Below, one piece after another: positions 35,978-43,007 of a stretch of DNA of 43,007 nucleotides. Within the stretch, counting starts at the first letter, position 1; the number at the start of each line of letters is the position of its first letter. The notes under the pieces are model-generated. The model did no database searches. It was not told the DNA's origin and saw only the letters and a list, made by a program, of their open reading frames with translations. A program made the translations under genes and the position numbers. The stretch spans positions 1-43,007 of the forward strand of contig MEFD01000038.1 of assembly GCA_001724995.1 (NCBI GenBank). The letters are read 5' to 3'. The stretch is from Rubrivivax sp. SCN 71-131. GTDB lineage: Bacteria > Pseudomonadota > Gammaproteobacteria > Burkholderiales > Burkholderiaceae_C.

Positions 35978-37153
35978 TCAGTCGCGCGGGGCGGATGCGG
36001 CGCCGGCGGTGGCCGCGGTGGCGGGAAGCTGCAGCAGCGTGCCCGCGGGCAGGTTGCCGACGCTCGCGCGCAGCACCAGCGCGCCTGCGGAGAGGCCGCC
36101 CTGCACCTCCACCGCGGCCTCGGCGCCGGCGCCGAAGTCGGCTTCGCCGCGGCGGCCCAGCCGCAGCGGCCGCGCCACGGCGCGGCCATCCTCGGCCACC
36201 AGCACCTGCGGCACGCTGCGCTCGCTGCGCAGCGTGCTCTGCGGCAGGGCGAGCACCAGCTGGCGCTCGACTTCGATGCTGCCGCGCGCGAACAGGCCGT
36301 GGCGCAGGCCCGCTGCCGGTTCGACGCCGAGGTAGACCATGACGGCGCGTGTGCCGGCCTGCGTTGCCGGGTTGATGCGCGCCACGTGCGCGGCGAGCGG
36401 CTGCGCGAAGCCGTCCACCTGCAGCCGCGCGCGCTGGCCGACGCGCAGCGCGGCGACGTACTCGGCCGGAATCGCCGCCAGCAGCTCCAGGTGCGCGAGG
36501 TCGACGATCTCGACGATGCGCCCGTCCACGGCCACGCGCTCGCCGGGCTGCGCCAGCCGCTGCGAGACCAGGCCGGAGAGCGGGGCGCGCAGTTCGGTGT
36601 CGCGGACCGCCTTGCGCGCGAGCTCGGCGGCCGCGCGCGTGGCCTGCAGCGAGGCGCGCGCCGCCGCGGCGTTGTCGACCGCGGTGTGCAGCGCGTTTTG
36701 CGAGATGAAGCCCTGGTCGACCAGGGCGCGGTGGTTGGCGAGGGTGCGCTCGGCGATGTCGAGTTGCGCCCTGGCGGCCGCGGCCTGGTCCTCGGCCTGG
36801 CGCAGGCGCCATTCGAACTCGGTGGCGTCGAGCCGGCCGATCACCTGCCCGGCGCGCACGGCGTCGCCTTCGCGCACACGCAGCTCGCGCAGTTCGGCGG
36901 CGACCTTGGCCTTGACGAGGGCGCTGTTCACCGCCTCCAGCCCGCCGGAGACGGCAAGCGTGGTGGCCATCTCGCGCGGCACGACGTGCACGAGGTCGCT
37001 GGCCAGCAGTTCGAGCGCCTGCGCCGGGGCGCTGGCCGCAGCGGCCGCGGCCTGCGCGGCCGCCTGCCGACGCTCGAGCGCACGGCTGACCGCCACACCG
37101 AGCGCGATCACCGCCACCAGCGCGACGAGGGCCGCGCGCGTGCGGCGGCTCAC
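35978..37153 (-). CDS. RND efflux periplasmic adaptor (membrane fusion protein)
   Basis: This 391-residue adaptor links pump and outer-membrane channel. It has an N-terminal membrane anchor (about residues 6-22, [16 protein letters not shown]) and a lipoyl/barrel-sandwich half-motif ([32 protein letters not shown]). A coiled-coil hairpin lies at about 107-170 and the partner lipoyl half at [20 protein letters not shown] beta-barrel and C-terminal domain follow. No lipobox Cys is present, so it is anchored by the helix rather than lipid. GTG 37153 overlaps the tetR stop (GTGA), indicating translational coupling. The longer frame to 37501 is antisense-type sequence. Confidence 0.92.
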   Translation of the reverse strand: MSRRTRAALVALVAVIALGVAVSRALERRQAAAQAAAAAASAPAQALELLASDLVHVVPREMATTLAVSGGLEAVNSALVKAKVAAELRELRVREGDAVRAGQVIGRLDATEFEWRLRQAEDQAAAARAQLDIAERTLANHRALVDQGFISQNALHTAVDNAAAARASLQATRAAAELARKAVRDTELRAPLSGLVSQRLAQPGERVAVDGRIVEIVDLAHLELLAAIPAEYVAALRVGQRARLQVDGFAQPLAAHVARINPATQAGTRAVMVYLGVEPAAGLRHGLFARGSIEVERQLVLALPQSTLRSERSVPQVLVAEDGRAVARPLRLGRRGEADFGAGAEAAVEVQGGLSAGALVLRASVGNLPAGTLLQLPATAATAGAASAPRD

Positions 37154-37797
37154 GGGCAGCCCTTCGCGCGCACGCGAAGGCCCTCGACGAGGATGTCGGC
37201 ATGCGCGGCCAGCACGGCCTGCGGGTCGAGCTCGAAACCCTGCACCGGGCAGGCGGCAAACGAGTGCTTGTGCAACATGAGGAAGATCATCGGGGCCATC
37301 ACCGCATGGGCTGTGGCGGACACGTCGACGCGGCGGAACTCGCCGCGCTCGATGCCGCGCCGGATCATCGATTCGAAAAGGCGCCGGGCCGGGCGCACCA
37401 CCTCGTCGACGTAGAACTGCGCCAGCTCGGGGAAGTTGCGCACCTCGGCGAGCACGACCTTGTGCAGGCCTCCGACCTGGGATTGCGCGACGCGCTCCCA
37501 CCAGCCCGAGAGCAGCGCCTGCATCAGCTCCGCGGTGCTGCCGCTGGCGGCCGCCACGGCCTGTCCGGCCTCGCCGATCAGCGCGGCGATGTTGTGGCGC
37601 ACCACGGCCTTGAAGAGATCTTCCTTGCTCGGGTAGTAGAGGTAGAGCGTGCCCTTGGAGACGCCGGCCTGCCGGGCCACCTCTTCGGCGCGCGTCGCGG
37701 CAAAGCCCTTCTCGACGAAGAGCGGCAGCGCCGCGTCGAGCAACTGCTGCGGCCGGACTTCCTTGCGGCGGCGGCGGGTCGGGTGGGGGGTATCCAT
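37150..37797 (-). CDS. TetR/AcrR family transcriptional repressor of the RND operon
   Basis: This 215-residue regulator has an N-terminal helix-turn-helix (about 15-55): [45 protein letters not shown] ligand-binding helical domain follows. The N-terminus is basic ([11 protein letters not shown]), as in many AcrR members. I chose ATG 37797; the frame's further start is a TTG at 37812. It is first in an operon with adaptor and pump, and its stop overlaps the adaptor start. A 14-bp palindrome at 37819-37832 sits over its own promoter, so it most likely represses itself and the pump until an inducer binds. The inducer is unknown. Confidence 0.93.
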   Translation of the reverse strand: MDTPHPTRRRRKEVRPQQLLDAALPLFVEKGFAATRAEEVARQAGVSKGTLYLYYPSKEDLFKAVVRHNIAALIGEAGQAVAAASGSTAELMQALLSGWWERVAQSQVGGLHKVVLAEVRNFPELAQFYVDEVVRPARRLFESMIRRGIERGEFRRVDVSATAHAVMAPMIFLMLHKHSFAACPVQGFELDPQAVLAAHADILVEGLRVRAKGCP

Positions 37798-37818
37798 CGG
37801 CGGGGCTGACAAACCGAT

Positions 37819-37832
37819 ACTGACCGGTCAGT
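37819..37832. promoter_or_regulatory. TetR operator palindrome
   Basis: ACTGACCGGTCAGT is a perfect 14-bp palindrome, 22 nt upstream of the TetR start codon. The TGACCGGTCA core is typical of TetR/AcrR operators. The minus-strand -10 GATAAT (37839-37834) directly abuts it, so bound repressor would cover the transcription start. Confidence 0.8.
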
Positions 37833-37833
37833 C

Positions 37834-37839
37834 ATTATC
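37834..37839 (-). promoter_or_regulatory. -10 element of the tetR-adaptor-RND operon
   Basis: Minus-strand GATAAT at 37839-37834 is five of six to TATAAT. The operator palindrome covers the predicted start near 37827. The -35 is not clear. Confidence 0.5.
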
Positions 37840-37885
37840 ATATGGATGATCCCCGACGGTCCTCAGACTTCACCGCCCGGGGACA

Positions 37886-37915
37886 CCGCCGCACGCCGCC
37901 GCACGCCGCCGCACG
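37886..37915. repeat. 10-bp tandem repeat, three copies
   Basis: CCGCCGCACG occurs three times without interruption at 37886-37915, followed by a degenerate GCGGCG. It lies in the tetR-uppP intergenic region, before the uppP promoter. Confidence 0.8.
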
Positions 37916-37936
37916 CGGCGAGGAGGCTGCCTGGCC

Positions 37937-37964
37937 TTGTGGTGTCTTGCCGCGCCGCTATGAT
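37937..37964 (+). promoter_or_regulatory. Candidate promoter of uppP
   Basis: TTGTGG (37937-37942) and TATGAT (37959-37964) are 16 bp apart and could be -35 and -10. The gene starts at 37994. No Shine-Dalgarno is seen between them. Confidence 0.45.
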
Positions 37965-37993
37965 CCCGCGCTTTGCCCGCCGACGCACCGCGC

Positions 37994-38851
37994 ATGGACC
38001 CCCTGCTGCTCTTGAAGGCCGCCGCGATGGGGGTGGTCGAAGGCCTGACCGAATTCCTGCCGATCTCCTCGACCGGACACCTGATCCTCGCCGGCTCGCT
38101 GCTGGACTTCACCGGCGAGAAGGTGAAGGTGTTCGAGATCGCGATCCAGACCGGCGCCATCCTGGCGGTGATCTGGGAATACCGCGAGCGACTCTCCGAC
38201 ACCGTGCGCGGCTTCACGCGCGAGGCCGTGGCGCGGCGCTTCGCGCTGAACGTGCTGGTGGCCTTCCTCCCGGCGGTGGTGCTGGGGCTGGCCTTCGGCT
38301 CCTTCGTCAAGCGCCACCTCTTTCATCCGCTGCCGGTGGCCAGCGCCTTCATCGTCGGCGGCCTCGTCATCCTGTGGGCCGAGGCGCGCCACCGCCGCCA
38401 CTTCGGCGAACGCGACCTCGAAGGCAGCCGCCTCGCGCGCGTCGAGACCGTGGACGACATGAGCACCCTCGACGCGCTCAAGGTCGGTCTCTTGCAGTGC
38501 CTGGCGCTGGTGCCGGGGACGAGCCGCAGCGGCGCGACCATCATCGGCGCGATGGTGCTCGGCTTCTCGCGCCGCTGCGCCACCGAGTTCAGCTTCTACC
38601 TCGGCATCCCGACGCTCGTCGGCGCGGGCGTCTACTCGGTGTGGAAGCAGCGCGCGCTGCTGGCCGCGAGCGATCTGCCGGTGTTCGCCGTGGGCTCGCT
38701 GCTGGCCTTCGTGTCGGCGCTGCTGTGCATCCGCTGGCTGATCCGCTACGTCTCGACGCACGACTTCCGCGTCTTTGCCTGGTACCGCATCGCCTTCGGC
38801 GCGATCGTGCTGCTGACGGCCTACACGGGGATCGTCAACTGGTCCGATTGA
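37994..38851 (+). CDS. uppP: Undecaprenyl-diphosphatase UppP (BacA)
   Basis: UppP dephosphorylates undecaprenyl pyrophosphate in the membrane, recycling the lipid carrier for peptidoglycan; overexpression confers bacitracin resistance. The 285-residue protein carries the BacA motifs [16 protein letters not shown] (E16, E20, S25-S26, H29) and [15 protein letters not shown] (with the catalytic-region Arg). Eight hydrophobic helices can be drawn. ATG 37994 is the family start. Its 3' end overlaps that of trmB by 17 bp on the opposite strand (38835-38851). Confidence 0.96.
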   Translation: MDPLLLLKAAAMGVVEGLTEFLPISSTGHLILAGSLLDFTGEKVKVFEIAIQTGAILAVIWEYRERLSDTVRGFTREAVARRFALNVLVAFLPAVVLGLAFGSFVKRHLFHPLPVASAFIVGGLVILWAEARHRRHFGERDLEGSRLARVETVDDMSTLDALKVGLLQCLALVPGTSRSGATIIGAMVLGFSRRCATEFSFYLGIPTLVGAGVYSVWKQRALLAASDLPVFAVGSLLAFVSALLCIRWLIRYVSTHDFRVFAWYRIAFGAIVLLTAYTGIVNWSD

Positions 38852-39533
38852 AGACCAGGTCGCGCACCGGATGGCCCAGGCGCAGGCCGCGCGCCTCGAA
38901 CTTCGTCAGCGGGCGGTAGTCCGGGCGCGCGGCGTAGCCCGCCGCGGTGTTGCGCAGCAGCGGCTCCTGGCTCAGCACATGCAGCATCTGCTCGGCGTAG
39001 GGCTCCCAGTCGGTGGCGCAGTGCAGCACGCCGCCGGGTGCCAGGCGGCTGGCGATCAGCGCCACCAGCGGCGGCTGGATCAAGCGGCGCTTGTGGTGGC
39101 GCTTCTTCGGCCAGGGGTCGGGGAAGAAGACGTGCACGGCGGCGAGCGTGCCCGGCGCGATCATCTGCTGCAGCACCTCGACGGCATCGTGGCGCACGAT
39201 GCGCAGGTTGGTCAGGCCTTGCTCGCCGATGCGCTTGAGCAGCGCGCCGACGCCGGGCTCGTGTACCTCGACGCCGAGGAAGTCGTCCTGCGGCCGCGCC
39301 GCGGCGATGGCCGCCGTGGCGCCGCCCATGCCGAAGCCGATCTCCAGCACCAGCGGCGCCTGGCGCCCGAACACCGCCGCCGGCTGCAGCGGCTCGGGCC
39401 GGAACGGGATCAGGAAGTCCGGGCCCAGGTCGGCCAGCGCGCGCTGCTGACCGCTGCCCATGCGGCCGGCACGAAGCACGTAGCTGCGCACGGGTCGGTG
39501 GCGGGGGGAGCCGTCGGCAGGTGCGTCGTGCAT
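38835..39533 (-). CDS. trmB: tRNA (guanine-N7)-methyltransferase TrmB
   Basis: TrmB makes m7G46 in the variable loop of tRNAs with S-adenosylmethionine. The 232-residue protein begins [25 protein letters not shown], as expected for the family, and contains motif [18 protein letters not shown]. The [20 protein letters not shown] block is diagnostic. [19 protein letters not shown] closes the C-terminus. ATG 39533 is the start; in-frame sequence farther up is antisense-type noise. The last 17 bases overlap the end of uppP. The 134 nt between trmB and the TonB receptor gene are noncoding, with a 6-bp inverted repeat at 39635-39652. Confidence 0.96.
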   Translation of the reverse strand: MHDAPADGSPRHRPVRSYVLRAGRMGSGQQRALADLGPDFLIPFRPEPLQPAAVFGRQAPLVLEIGFGMGGATAAIAAARPQDDFLGVEVHEPGVGALLKRIGEQGLTNLRIVRHDAVEVLQQMIAPGTLAAVHVFFPDPWPKKRHHKRRLIQPPLVALIASRLAPGGVLHCATDWEPYAEQMLHVLSQEPLLRNTAAGYAARPDYRPLTKFEARGLRLGHPVRDLVFNRTS

Positions 39534-39667
39534 GGCTTGGCAAGGGCGGCAGAGGACTTTGCGTCCGGGGGAGAAGACCGGCGGCCCCGGCCCTTGGGCG
39601 CCGCCGTGGGGGAGGCCCGGGATTGTGCCGCGGACGGACGCTCGATCGTCCGCCCGCCCGCGCACGT

Positions 39668-41968
39668 TCAGAACCGCACCTGGACCGCCAGGTACAGCGA
39701 ACGCCCCGGCCCGGGCATGGCGACGCCCCAGGGCACGCCGTTGATGCTCATCGTCGTCCCCTGGCCGATGTAGGCGCCCCCGGCGGGCAGGGCGTAGTGC
39801 CGGTCGAACAGGTTGTCGATGCCGACGTCCAGGCGCACGCGGCCCCAGCTGGTGCCCGTGCGCAGGTTCAGCAGCGTGTAGCCGGGCGTGGCGATCTCGT
39901 TGCGGACGTCGTTGATCCTCCTCTTGGGCGCCACCGACACCACTTCCAGCGCACTCTGCCAGGTGCCGAGCCGGTGGTTCAGCGACACGCGCAGGTTGGC
40001 CGGCATGATCTGGAAAAGATCGTCGCCGCTGTCGCGGTTGCGGCCGCGGGTCAGGTTGAGCACGCCCTCGAGCGTCCATTCGCCCCCGGGCAGGCCGGGC
40101 AGGGCTGCCCGTCCCGTCAAGTCCAGCCCGACGATGCGCGCCGACTGGTTGGCCAGGCCGAGTACGTTGAACTTGCCTGCGGTCCAGGTGGTGCGGCGCA
40201 CGGCGTCGATGTAGTCGTCGACCTCGGTCAGGTAGGGCGTGGCGCGCAGGCTCCACGAGCGGTCGGCGGCGTGCCAGTCGATCGTCGCCGAGACGGTATG
40301 CGCGACCTCGGGCTTCAGATCGGGGTTGCCGACATAGCCGTTGCCGTCGCCGACGAAGTTGTTCATCGTCGCCGCCATCGCCCAGGACGACCAGGTGTAG
40401 CGCTCGTACAGGTTGGGCGAGCGCACCTTGCGCGCGATGCCGCCTTCCAGGTCGAGCGTGCTCGACCAGACGTGGCGCACGATCGCCGACAGGTCCAGGT
40501 TGTCGTCGGTGCGCAGCCGGGACGAGGCATTGAAGGCGGCGGCTTCGGCCGCCTGGCCGCCCGGCGCACTGCTCAGGGTGTTGTAGCCGTGCACGGTGCC
40601 GGCGTCGCTGCGCACGCGTTCGACGCGGGCACCGGCCGTCCAGGACCAGGCGGCACTCGGGCGCGCGATCCACTCGCCGTAGAGCACGCCGCGATCGCGC
40701 CGGCCGTCGCGGATGTTGTCGAAGGTTCCCGGGCCCATGCCGCCGCCCGAAGGCGGCCACCAGTCGTCCAGCCGATAGGCCAGCCACTCGGCGCCCAGGC
40801 GCAGCGTGTCGCTGTCGCCGAACGCGATGTCGGCGCGCGAGCTCAGGCCGCGGTGGCTGCTGGCCGTCTTCATCGGCATGCCGGCAGCGCAGGTACCTTG
40901 GGGATCACCCGCGAAGCGCACCGGGCTGCAGGCGCTGCCGGTGCCGGAATGGCTGCCGTACCAGAAGCGCTTGTCGGCGCCGAAGTCCATCGTGTGGTCG
41001 ATGTCCTCCTGGAACACGCGCGCCTCGAAGCGGCCCCAGTCGAAGTGCGTCTGCAGCCGCAACTGCCCGCGCCACTGCCGGTTGCCCAGCATGTCCATGC
41101 GCTGGTTCGGGTAGAGCTGCTCGGGCACCTCCTGGTAGCCCAGCCGCGCCTCGAGCAGGTGCTGTGGCCCGCGATGGGCGATGGTGAGCGTCTGGTTGCG
41201 CGTGTCGTAGGCGCTGGAGCCGACCTCGTCCAGCGGCAGCGTGTGGCCGGTGCGGCCGGTCTGCACGCTCGTCTTGAAGTCCCCGCCGGCGCGGTAGTTG
41301 TCGGCGCGCGAGCGCGCCGCGCTGGCGCCCAGGGCCAGGGTCGAGGTGGCCAGATTGACGCGGGCGTTGATGCCCAGGCCGCGCCCGTTGCTGCGGGCAT
41401 GGGCACCGAGCTCGCCGCTGGTGAGCAGGGTCTGTTCATCCGGCGCGAAGACCGGATCGGCCGTGCGCGCGACGATGCTCCCGGCGATGCTGTCGCCGCC
41501 GGCGCTCACCGGTGAAATGCCGGCGTAGACCTCGAGCGAGGCGACGGCGGCGGGATCGAGGTAGGACAGCGGCGGGTTCATGTGGTTGGGGCAGGAGGCG
41601 ATGAGGTCCAGCCCGTCGACGCTGATGCGCACACGGTCGCCGGCCATGCCGTGCAGCGCCGGCAGGCTGGAGGCGCCTCCGGCCCCCTGCAGCGACACGC
41701 CGGGCACGCTGCGCAGCAGCGCCGCGGTATCGCCTTGCGCCGCGCGCAGGCGCTGCAGGGCGTCGGTGTCGAGGGTCGTCGGCGCGCCGGCCGCGGCCGC
41801 GCGCTGGCCCTGGATCAGCACGGTGTCCCGCGCCGCGCTCTGTGCCGCGGCCGGCGCCATGGCGAGCAGCGTCATGGCCAGGCCGAGCAGGCCCTGGCGG
41901 TGTGGAAGGTGGCCGCGGCGCAGCGGGCTTGCCGCGCGACGGGTGCGAAACGGTGTCGATGGGTTCAT
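39668..41968 (-). CDS. TonB-dependent copper receptor, OprC/NosA-like
   Basis: This 766-residue outer-membrane receptor has a signal peptide (about residues 24-46). The plug domain starts near [12 protein letters not shown], and a long beta-barrel ends in ...[10 protein letters not shown] with the terminal Phe. Copper-site residues of Pseudomonas OprC (a CxxxM pair in the plug and an HxM pair in the barrel) have exact counterparts: C126 and M130 in SCPNHM, and H325 and M327 in IDHTMDF. Import of copper is therefore a strong inference. ATG 41968 was chosen; the upstream frame runs through a hexamer repeat. A DUF2946-like gene precedes it on the same strand, 232 nt away, a partnership seen near copper receptors. 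Confidence 0.93.
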   Translation of the reverse strand: MNPSTPFRTRRAASPLRRGHLPHRQGLLGLAMTLLAMAPAAAQSAARDTVLIQGQRAAAAGAPTTLDTDALQRLRAAQGDTAALLRSVPGVSLQGAGGASSLPALHGMAGDRVRISVDGLDLIASCPNHMNPPLSYLDPAAVASLEVYAGISPVSAGGDSIAGSIVARTADPVFAPDEQTLLTSGELGAHARSNGRGLGINARVNLATSTLALGASAARSRADNYRAGGDFKTSVQTGRTGHTLPLDEVGSSAYDTRNQTLTIAHRGPQHLLEARLGYQEVPEQLYPNQRMDMLGNRQWRGQLRLQTHFDWGRFEARVFQEDIDHTMDFGADKRFWYGSHSGTGSACSPVRFAGDPQGTCAAGMPMKTASSHRGLSSRADIAFGDSDTLRLGAEWLAYRLDDWWPPSGGGMGPGTFDNIRDGRRDRGVLYGEWIARPSAAWSWTAGARVERVRSDAGTVHGYNTLSSAPGGQAAEAAAFNASSRLRTDDNLDLSAIVRHVWSSTLDLEGGIARKVRSPNLYERYTWSSWAMAATMNNFVGDGNGYVGNPDLKPEVAHTVSATIDWHAADRSWSLRATPYLTEVDDYIDAVRRTTWTAGKFNVLGLANQSARIVGLDLTGRAALPGLPGGEWTLEGVLNLTRGRNRDSGDDLFQIMPANLRVSLNHRLGTWQSALEVVSVAPKRRINDVRNEIATPGYTLLNLRTGTSWGRVRLDVGIDNLFDRHYALPAGGAYIGQGTTMSINGVPWGVAMPGPGRSLYLAVQVRF

Positions 41969-41970
41969 GA

Positions 41971-41994
41971 CGGATTCGGATTCGGATTCGGATC
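41971..41994. repeat. Hexanucleotide repeat directly before the copper receptor gene
   Basis: CGGATT occurs three times (41971-41988) and is followed by one imperfect copy CGGATC (41989-41994). On the coding strand the repeat ends only two bases before the receptor ATG, over the place of the ribosome-binding site. No Shine-Dalgarno is evident there. Confidence 0.85.
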
Positions 41995-42200
41995 GGCGCT
42001 GCACGAGCGCGACACAGGCGCGGCGCAAGCACGGCGCAAGGGCCACGGCGCGCGCGGCTCGGGCAGCACGGGAGGGTCGGCGCACGCATCCACCAGGGGA
42101 CGGACTCCCCGGGGCGCGCGTGCTTCGGAGGGGGCGGGAGCCGTTCGCCTCCCCCGGCTCGCGCCGGGTCAGCGTCTGCCGGGACGGGGGGGAAGCGGCC

Positions 42201-42611
42201 TCAGGCGAGCGTGGGCGGACCCCGCGCTGCGGTGACCCGTGACGGTGTCTCGGGCCGCTCCCGTCGTATCGGCGGCAGCGGCCGTTCCAGGCCCGTCGCG
42301 CGGCCGATCGCATGACCGACGGCTTCGGGTGGCAGCGGCGTGGCCAGCCCGGCGAGCGAACAGCATGTCGGACCGTGCCCCGTGCCGGCCGGTGCCTGGT
42401 CGGTGAGGCTGCCGCTCTGGGCCGTGCGGGCGGAGAAGTCGGTCGCCGCCGAACTGCGGCACACCTGCGTCGACCACGGCCCCTGCGCGAGCATGCGCGC
42501 GTGGTGCCAGCTGTCCAACTGGACCAGCAACAACTGCGCCAGCAGCGCCAGCAGCACCGGCATGGCCGATGTCCACCTGCGCCGAATCACCAGCCGGGCC
42601 ACGCGTGTCAT
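42201..42611 (-). CDS. DUF2946-like small membrane/secreted protein
   Basis: This 136-residue protein has an N-terminal basic stretch, one hydrophobic segment (AMPVLLALLAQLLLVQL) and a Pro-rich tail ending RGPPTLA. The pattern of a lone Cys (VCRSSA), a CCSLAGLATPLPPEA block and a proline-rich RGPP ending fits DUF2946, a family often next to TonB copper receptors. The assignment is by pattern only. ATG 42611 is used; GTG 42620 and ATG 42563 are alternatives. The 232-nt gap to the receptor holds the hexamer repeat and a hairpin (42153-42168, CCCGGC stem with a GCGA loop on the coding strand). The function is unknown, perhaps metal-related. Confidence 0.6.
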   Translation of the reverse strand: MTRVARLVIRRRWTSAMPVLLALLAQLLLVQLDSWHHARMLAQGPWSTQVCRSSAATDFSARTAQSGSLTDQAPAGTGHGPTCCSLAGLATPLPPEAVGHAIGRATGLERPLPPIRRERPETPSRVTAARGPPTLA

Positions 42612-42745
42612 CGGCGGCACTCTAGCCGGCGCCTGGACTGGCTGACTTGGTGCGGGTCAAGGCCGCGTCCATGCCGCAGGCTGGAGAGGCGGCCGGGATC
42701 GCCCGCGCTGATGTATCCTCCGCGCGTGCCCTTTGCGGGTGCGCT

Positions 42746-42819
42746 GCGGGCGTAGTTCAATGGCAGAACGGCAGCTTCCCAAGCTTCATACGAGGGTTCG
42801 ATTCCCTTCGCCCGCTCCA
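42746..42819 (+). tRNA. tRNA-Gly (anticodon CCC)
   Basis: The 74-nt gene folds as a complete cloverleaf. The acceptor stem GCGGGCG pairs with CGCCCGC, the D-stem GTTC pairs with GAAC, and the anticodon loop TTCCCAA (anticodon CCC, reading GGG) is flanked by GCAGC and GCTTC. The T-loop is TTCGATT, and CCA is encoded. It closely resembles E. coli glyU. The anticodon stem has a C-U mismatch at pair 28-42. Its 3' end begins the motif-rich stretch that follows. Confidence 0.95.
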
Positions 42820-42833
42820 CCGCATCATTCTGC

Positions 42834-42962
42834 GGACTTCCGCAGAAGTCCAAGAGAGTCTGCAAGTCGTTGCCACACAAGGACTTTTCCTCTCTTTGAC
42901 GTTCTGCCGTAGTCCACTGCGATCCGCCTACAGCCGGGACTTTTAAGTCCACAAACAAGTCC
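42834..42962 (+). repeat. AAGTCC/GGACTT motif cluster beyond tRNA-Gly (putative attachment region)
   Basis: Six perfect copies lie in 129 bp. GGACTT is at 42834, 42881 and 42937; AAGTCC is at 42846, 42945 and 42957. Near copies are TAGTCC at 42910 and AAGTCG at 42864. Two pairs form palindromes: GGACTTC-cgca-GAAGTCC at 42834-42851 and GGACTT-tt-AAGTCC at 42937-42950. Base composition drops from about 70% to about 50% GC. This resembles integrase-arm sites next to a tRNA attachment site. No integrase gene is inside the window. Confidence 0.65.
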
Positions 42963-43007
42963 ATTTTTGCGGGCGCGGCTGATTCCGGATTGTTGATGGA
43001 GGGGCGA

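Noticed and set aside
31932..37259. Minus-strand frame of 1775 codons
   Set aside because: It runs out of frame through the adaptor, RND and Pcm-like genes. The product is Arg-, Ala- and Pro-rich with no recognisable domain.
34043..37414. Plus-strand frame of 1123 codons
   Set aside because: It is antisense to the RND pump and adaptor genes. It contains no domain and no credible start.
41969..42200. Cobalamin or other riboswitch before the TonB receptor
   Set aside because: TonB receptors are often under such control, but I find no B12-box-like sequence or matching core. There are only GC-rich hairpins and the hexamer repeat.
42608..42964. Minus-strand open frame of 118 codons containing AKGIEPSYEAWEAAVLPLNYAR
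   Set aside because: That peptide is the antisense translation of tRNA-Gly, a well-known false protein. The plus-strand frame 42647-42946 with QWQNGSFPSFIRGFDSLRPLH is the same artefact.

Overview
The window is about 70% GC and almost fully coding. Gene content and order point to a betaproteobacterium of the order Burkholderiales, probably near Rubrivivax, Leptothrix or Ideonella-type genera. Supporting signs are the E. coli-type ArgG, a DUF3579 gene beside rpsT and murJ, the hda-HAD-pcnB run, the rpsP-rimM-trmD-rplS operon, and the rsgA / M48 / orn cluster. The genus is an inference. I see no insertion sequence, CRISPR array, plasmid gene or rRNA.

Layout. 1-6.8 kb: a terminator remnant, a compositionally odd MAPEG membrane protein, an M16 peptidase, argG, a class 3 (Rhizobium etli-type) asparaginase, a transglutaminase-like protein, a UspA protein and a C26 glutamine-amidotransferase-like hydrolase. 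6.9-12.7 kb: a Na/Pi cotransporter with a PhoU domain, fhs, a diguanylate cyclase with two PAS-like repeats, and a YceI protein. 12.8-17.7 kb: argD-argF (overlapping), DUF3579, rpsT and murJ, the last two with divergent promoters. 17.8-23.3 kb: hda, a HAD phosphatase, pcnB, a DUF47-Pit phosphate pair and a TM2 protein. 23.3-25.9 kb: the rpsP-rimM-trmD-rplS operon, with a terminator-bearing leader in front and a tandem palindromic repeat behind. 26-30.7 kb: a CoA-pyrophosphatase-type Nudix, a CobD/CbiB-like protein, rsgA, an M48 peptidase and orn. 30.7-37.8 kb: a tripartite RND pump set (TetR, adaptor, pump, TolC) with a Pcm-like methyltransferase between pump and TolC. 38-42.6 kb: uppP, trmB, an OprC/NosA-like copper TonB receptor and a DUF2946-like protein. 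42.7-43.0 kb: tRNA-Gly(CCC), then a sudden AT-richer stretch full of AAGTCC/GGACTT motifs that looks like the edge of an integrated element.

How the genes fit together. Most of the window is core: arginine synthesis (argG, argD, argF), one-carbon metabolism (fhs), translation and RNA (rpsT, rpsP, rimM, trmD, rplS, rsgA, trmB, pcnB, orn), replication control (hda) and the undecaprenyl/lipid II cycle (murJ, uppP). Orn could finish degradation of the pGpG that arises from the c-di-GMP the GGDEF protein is predicted to make. Two unrelated phosphate uptake types occur. The accessory signal lies at the right end (copper uptake and the tRNA junction) and in non-coding DNA: the rpsP leader, the repeat behind rplS, and the hexamer repeat before the copper receptor. 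No undescribed multi-gene system is evident. The best candidates for something new are the rpsP leader element and the tRNA-Gly attachment region.
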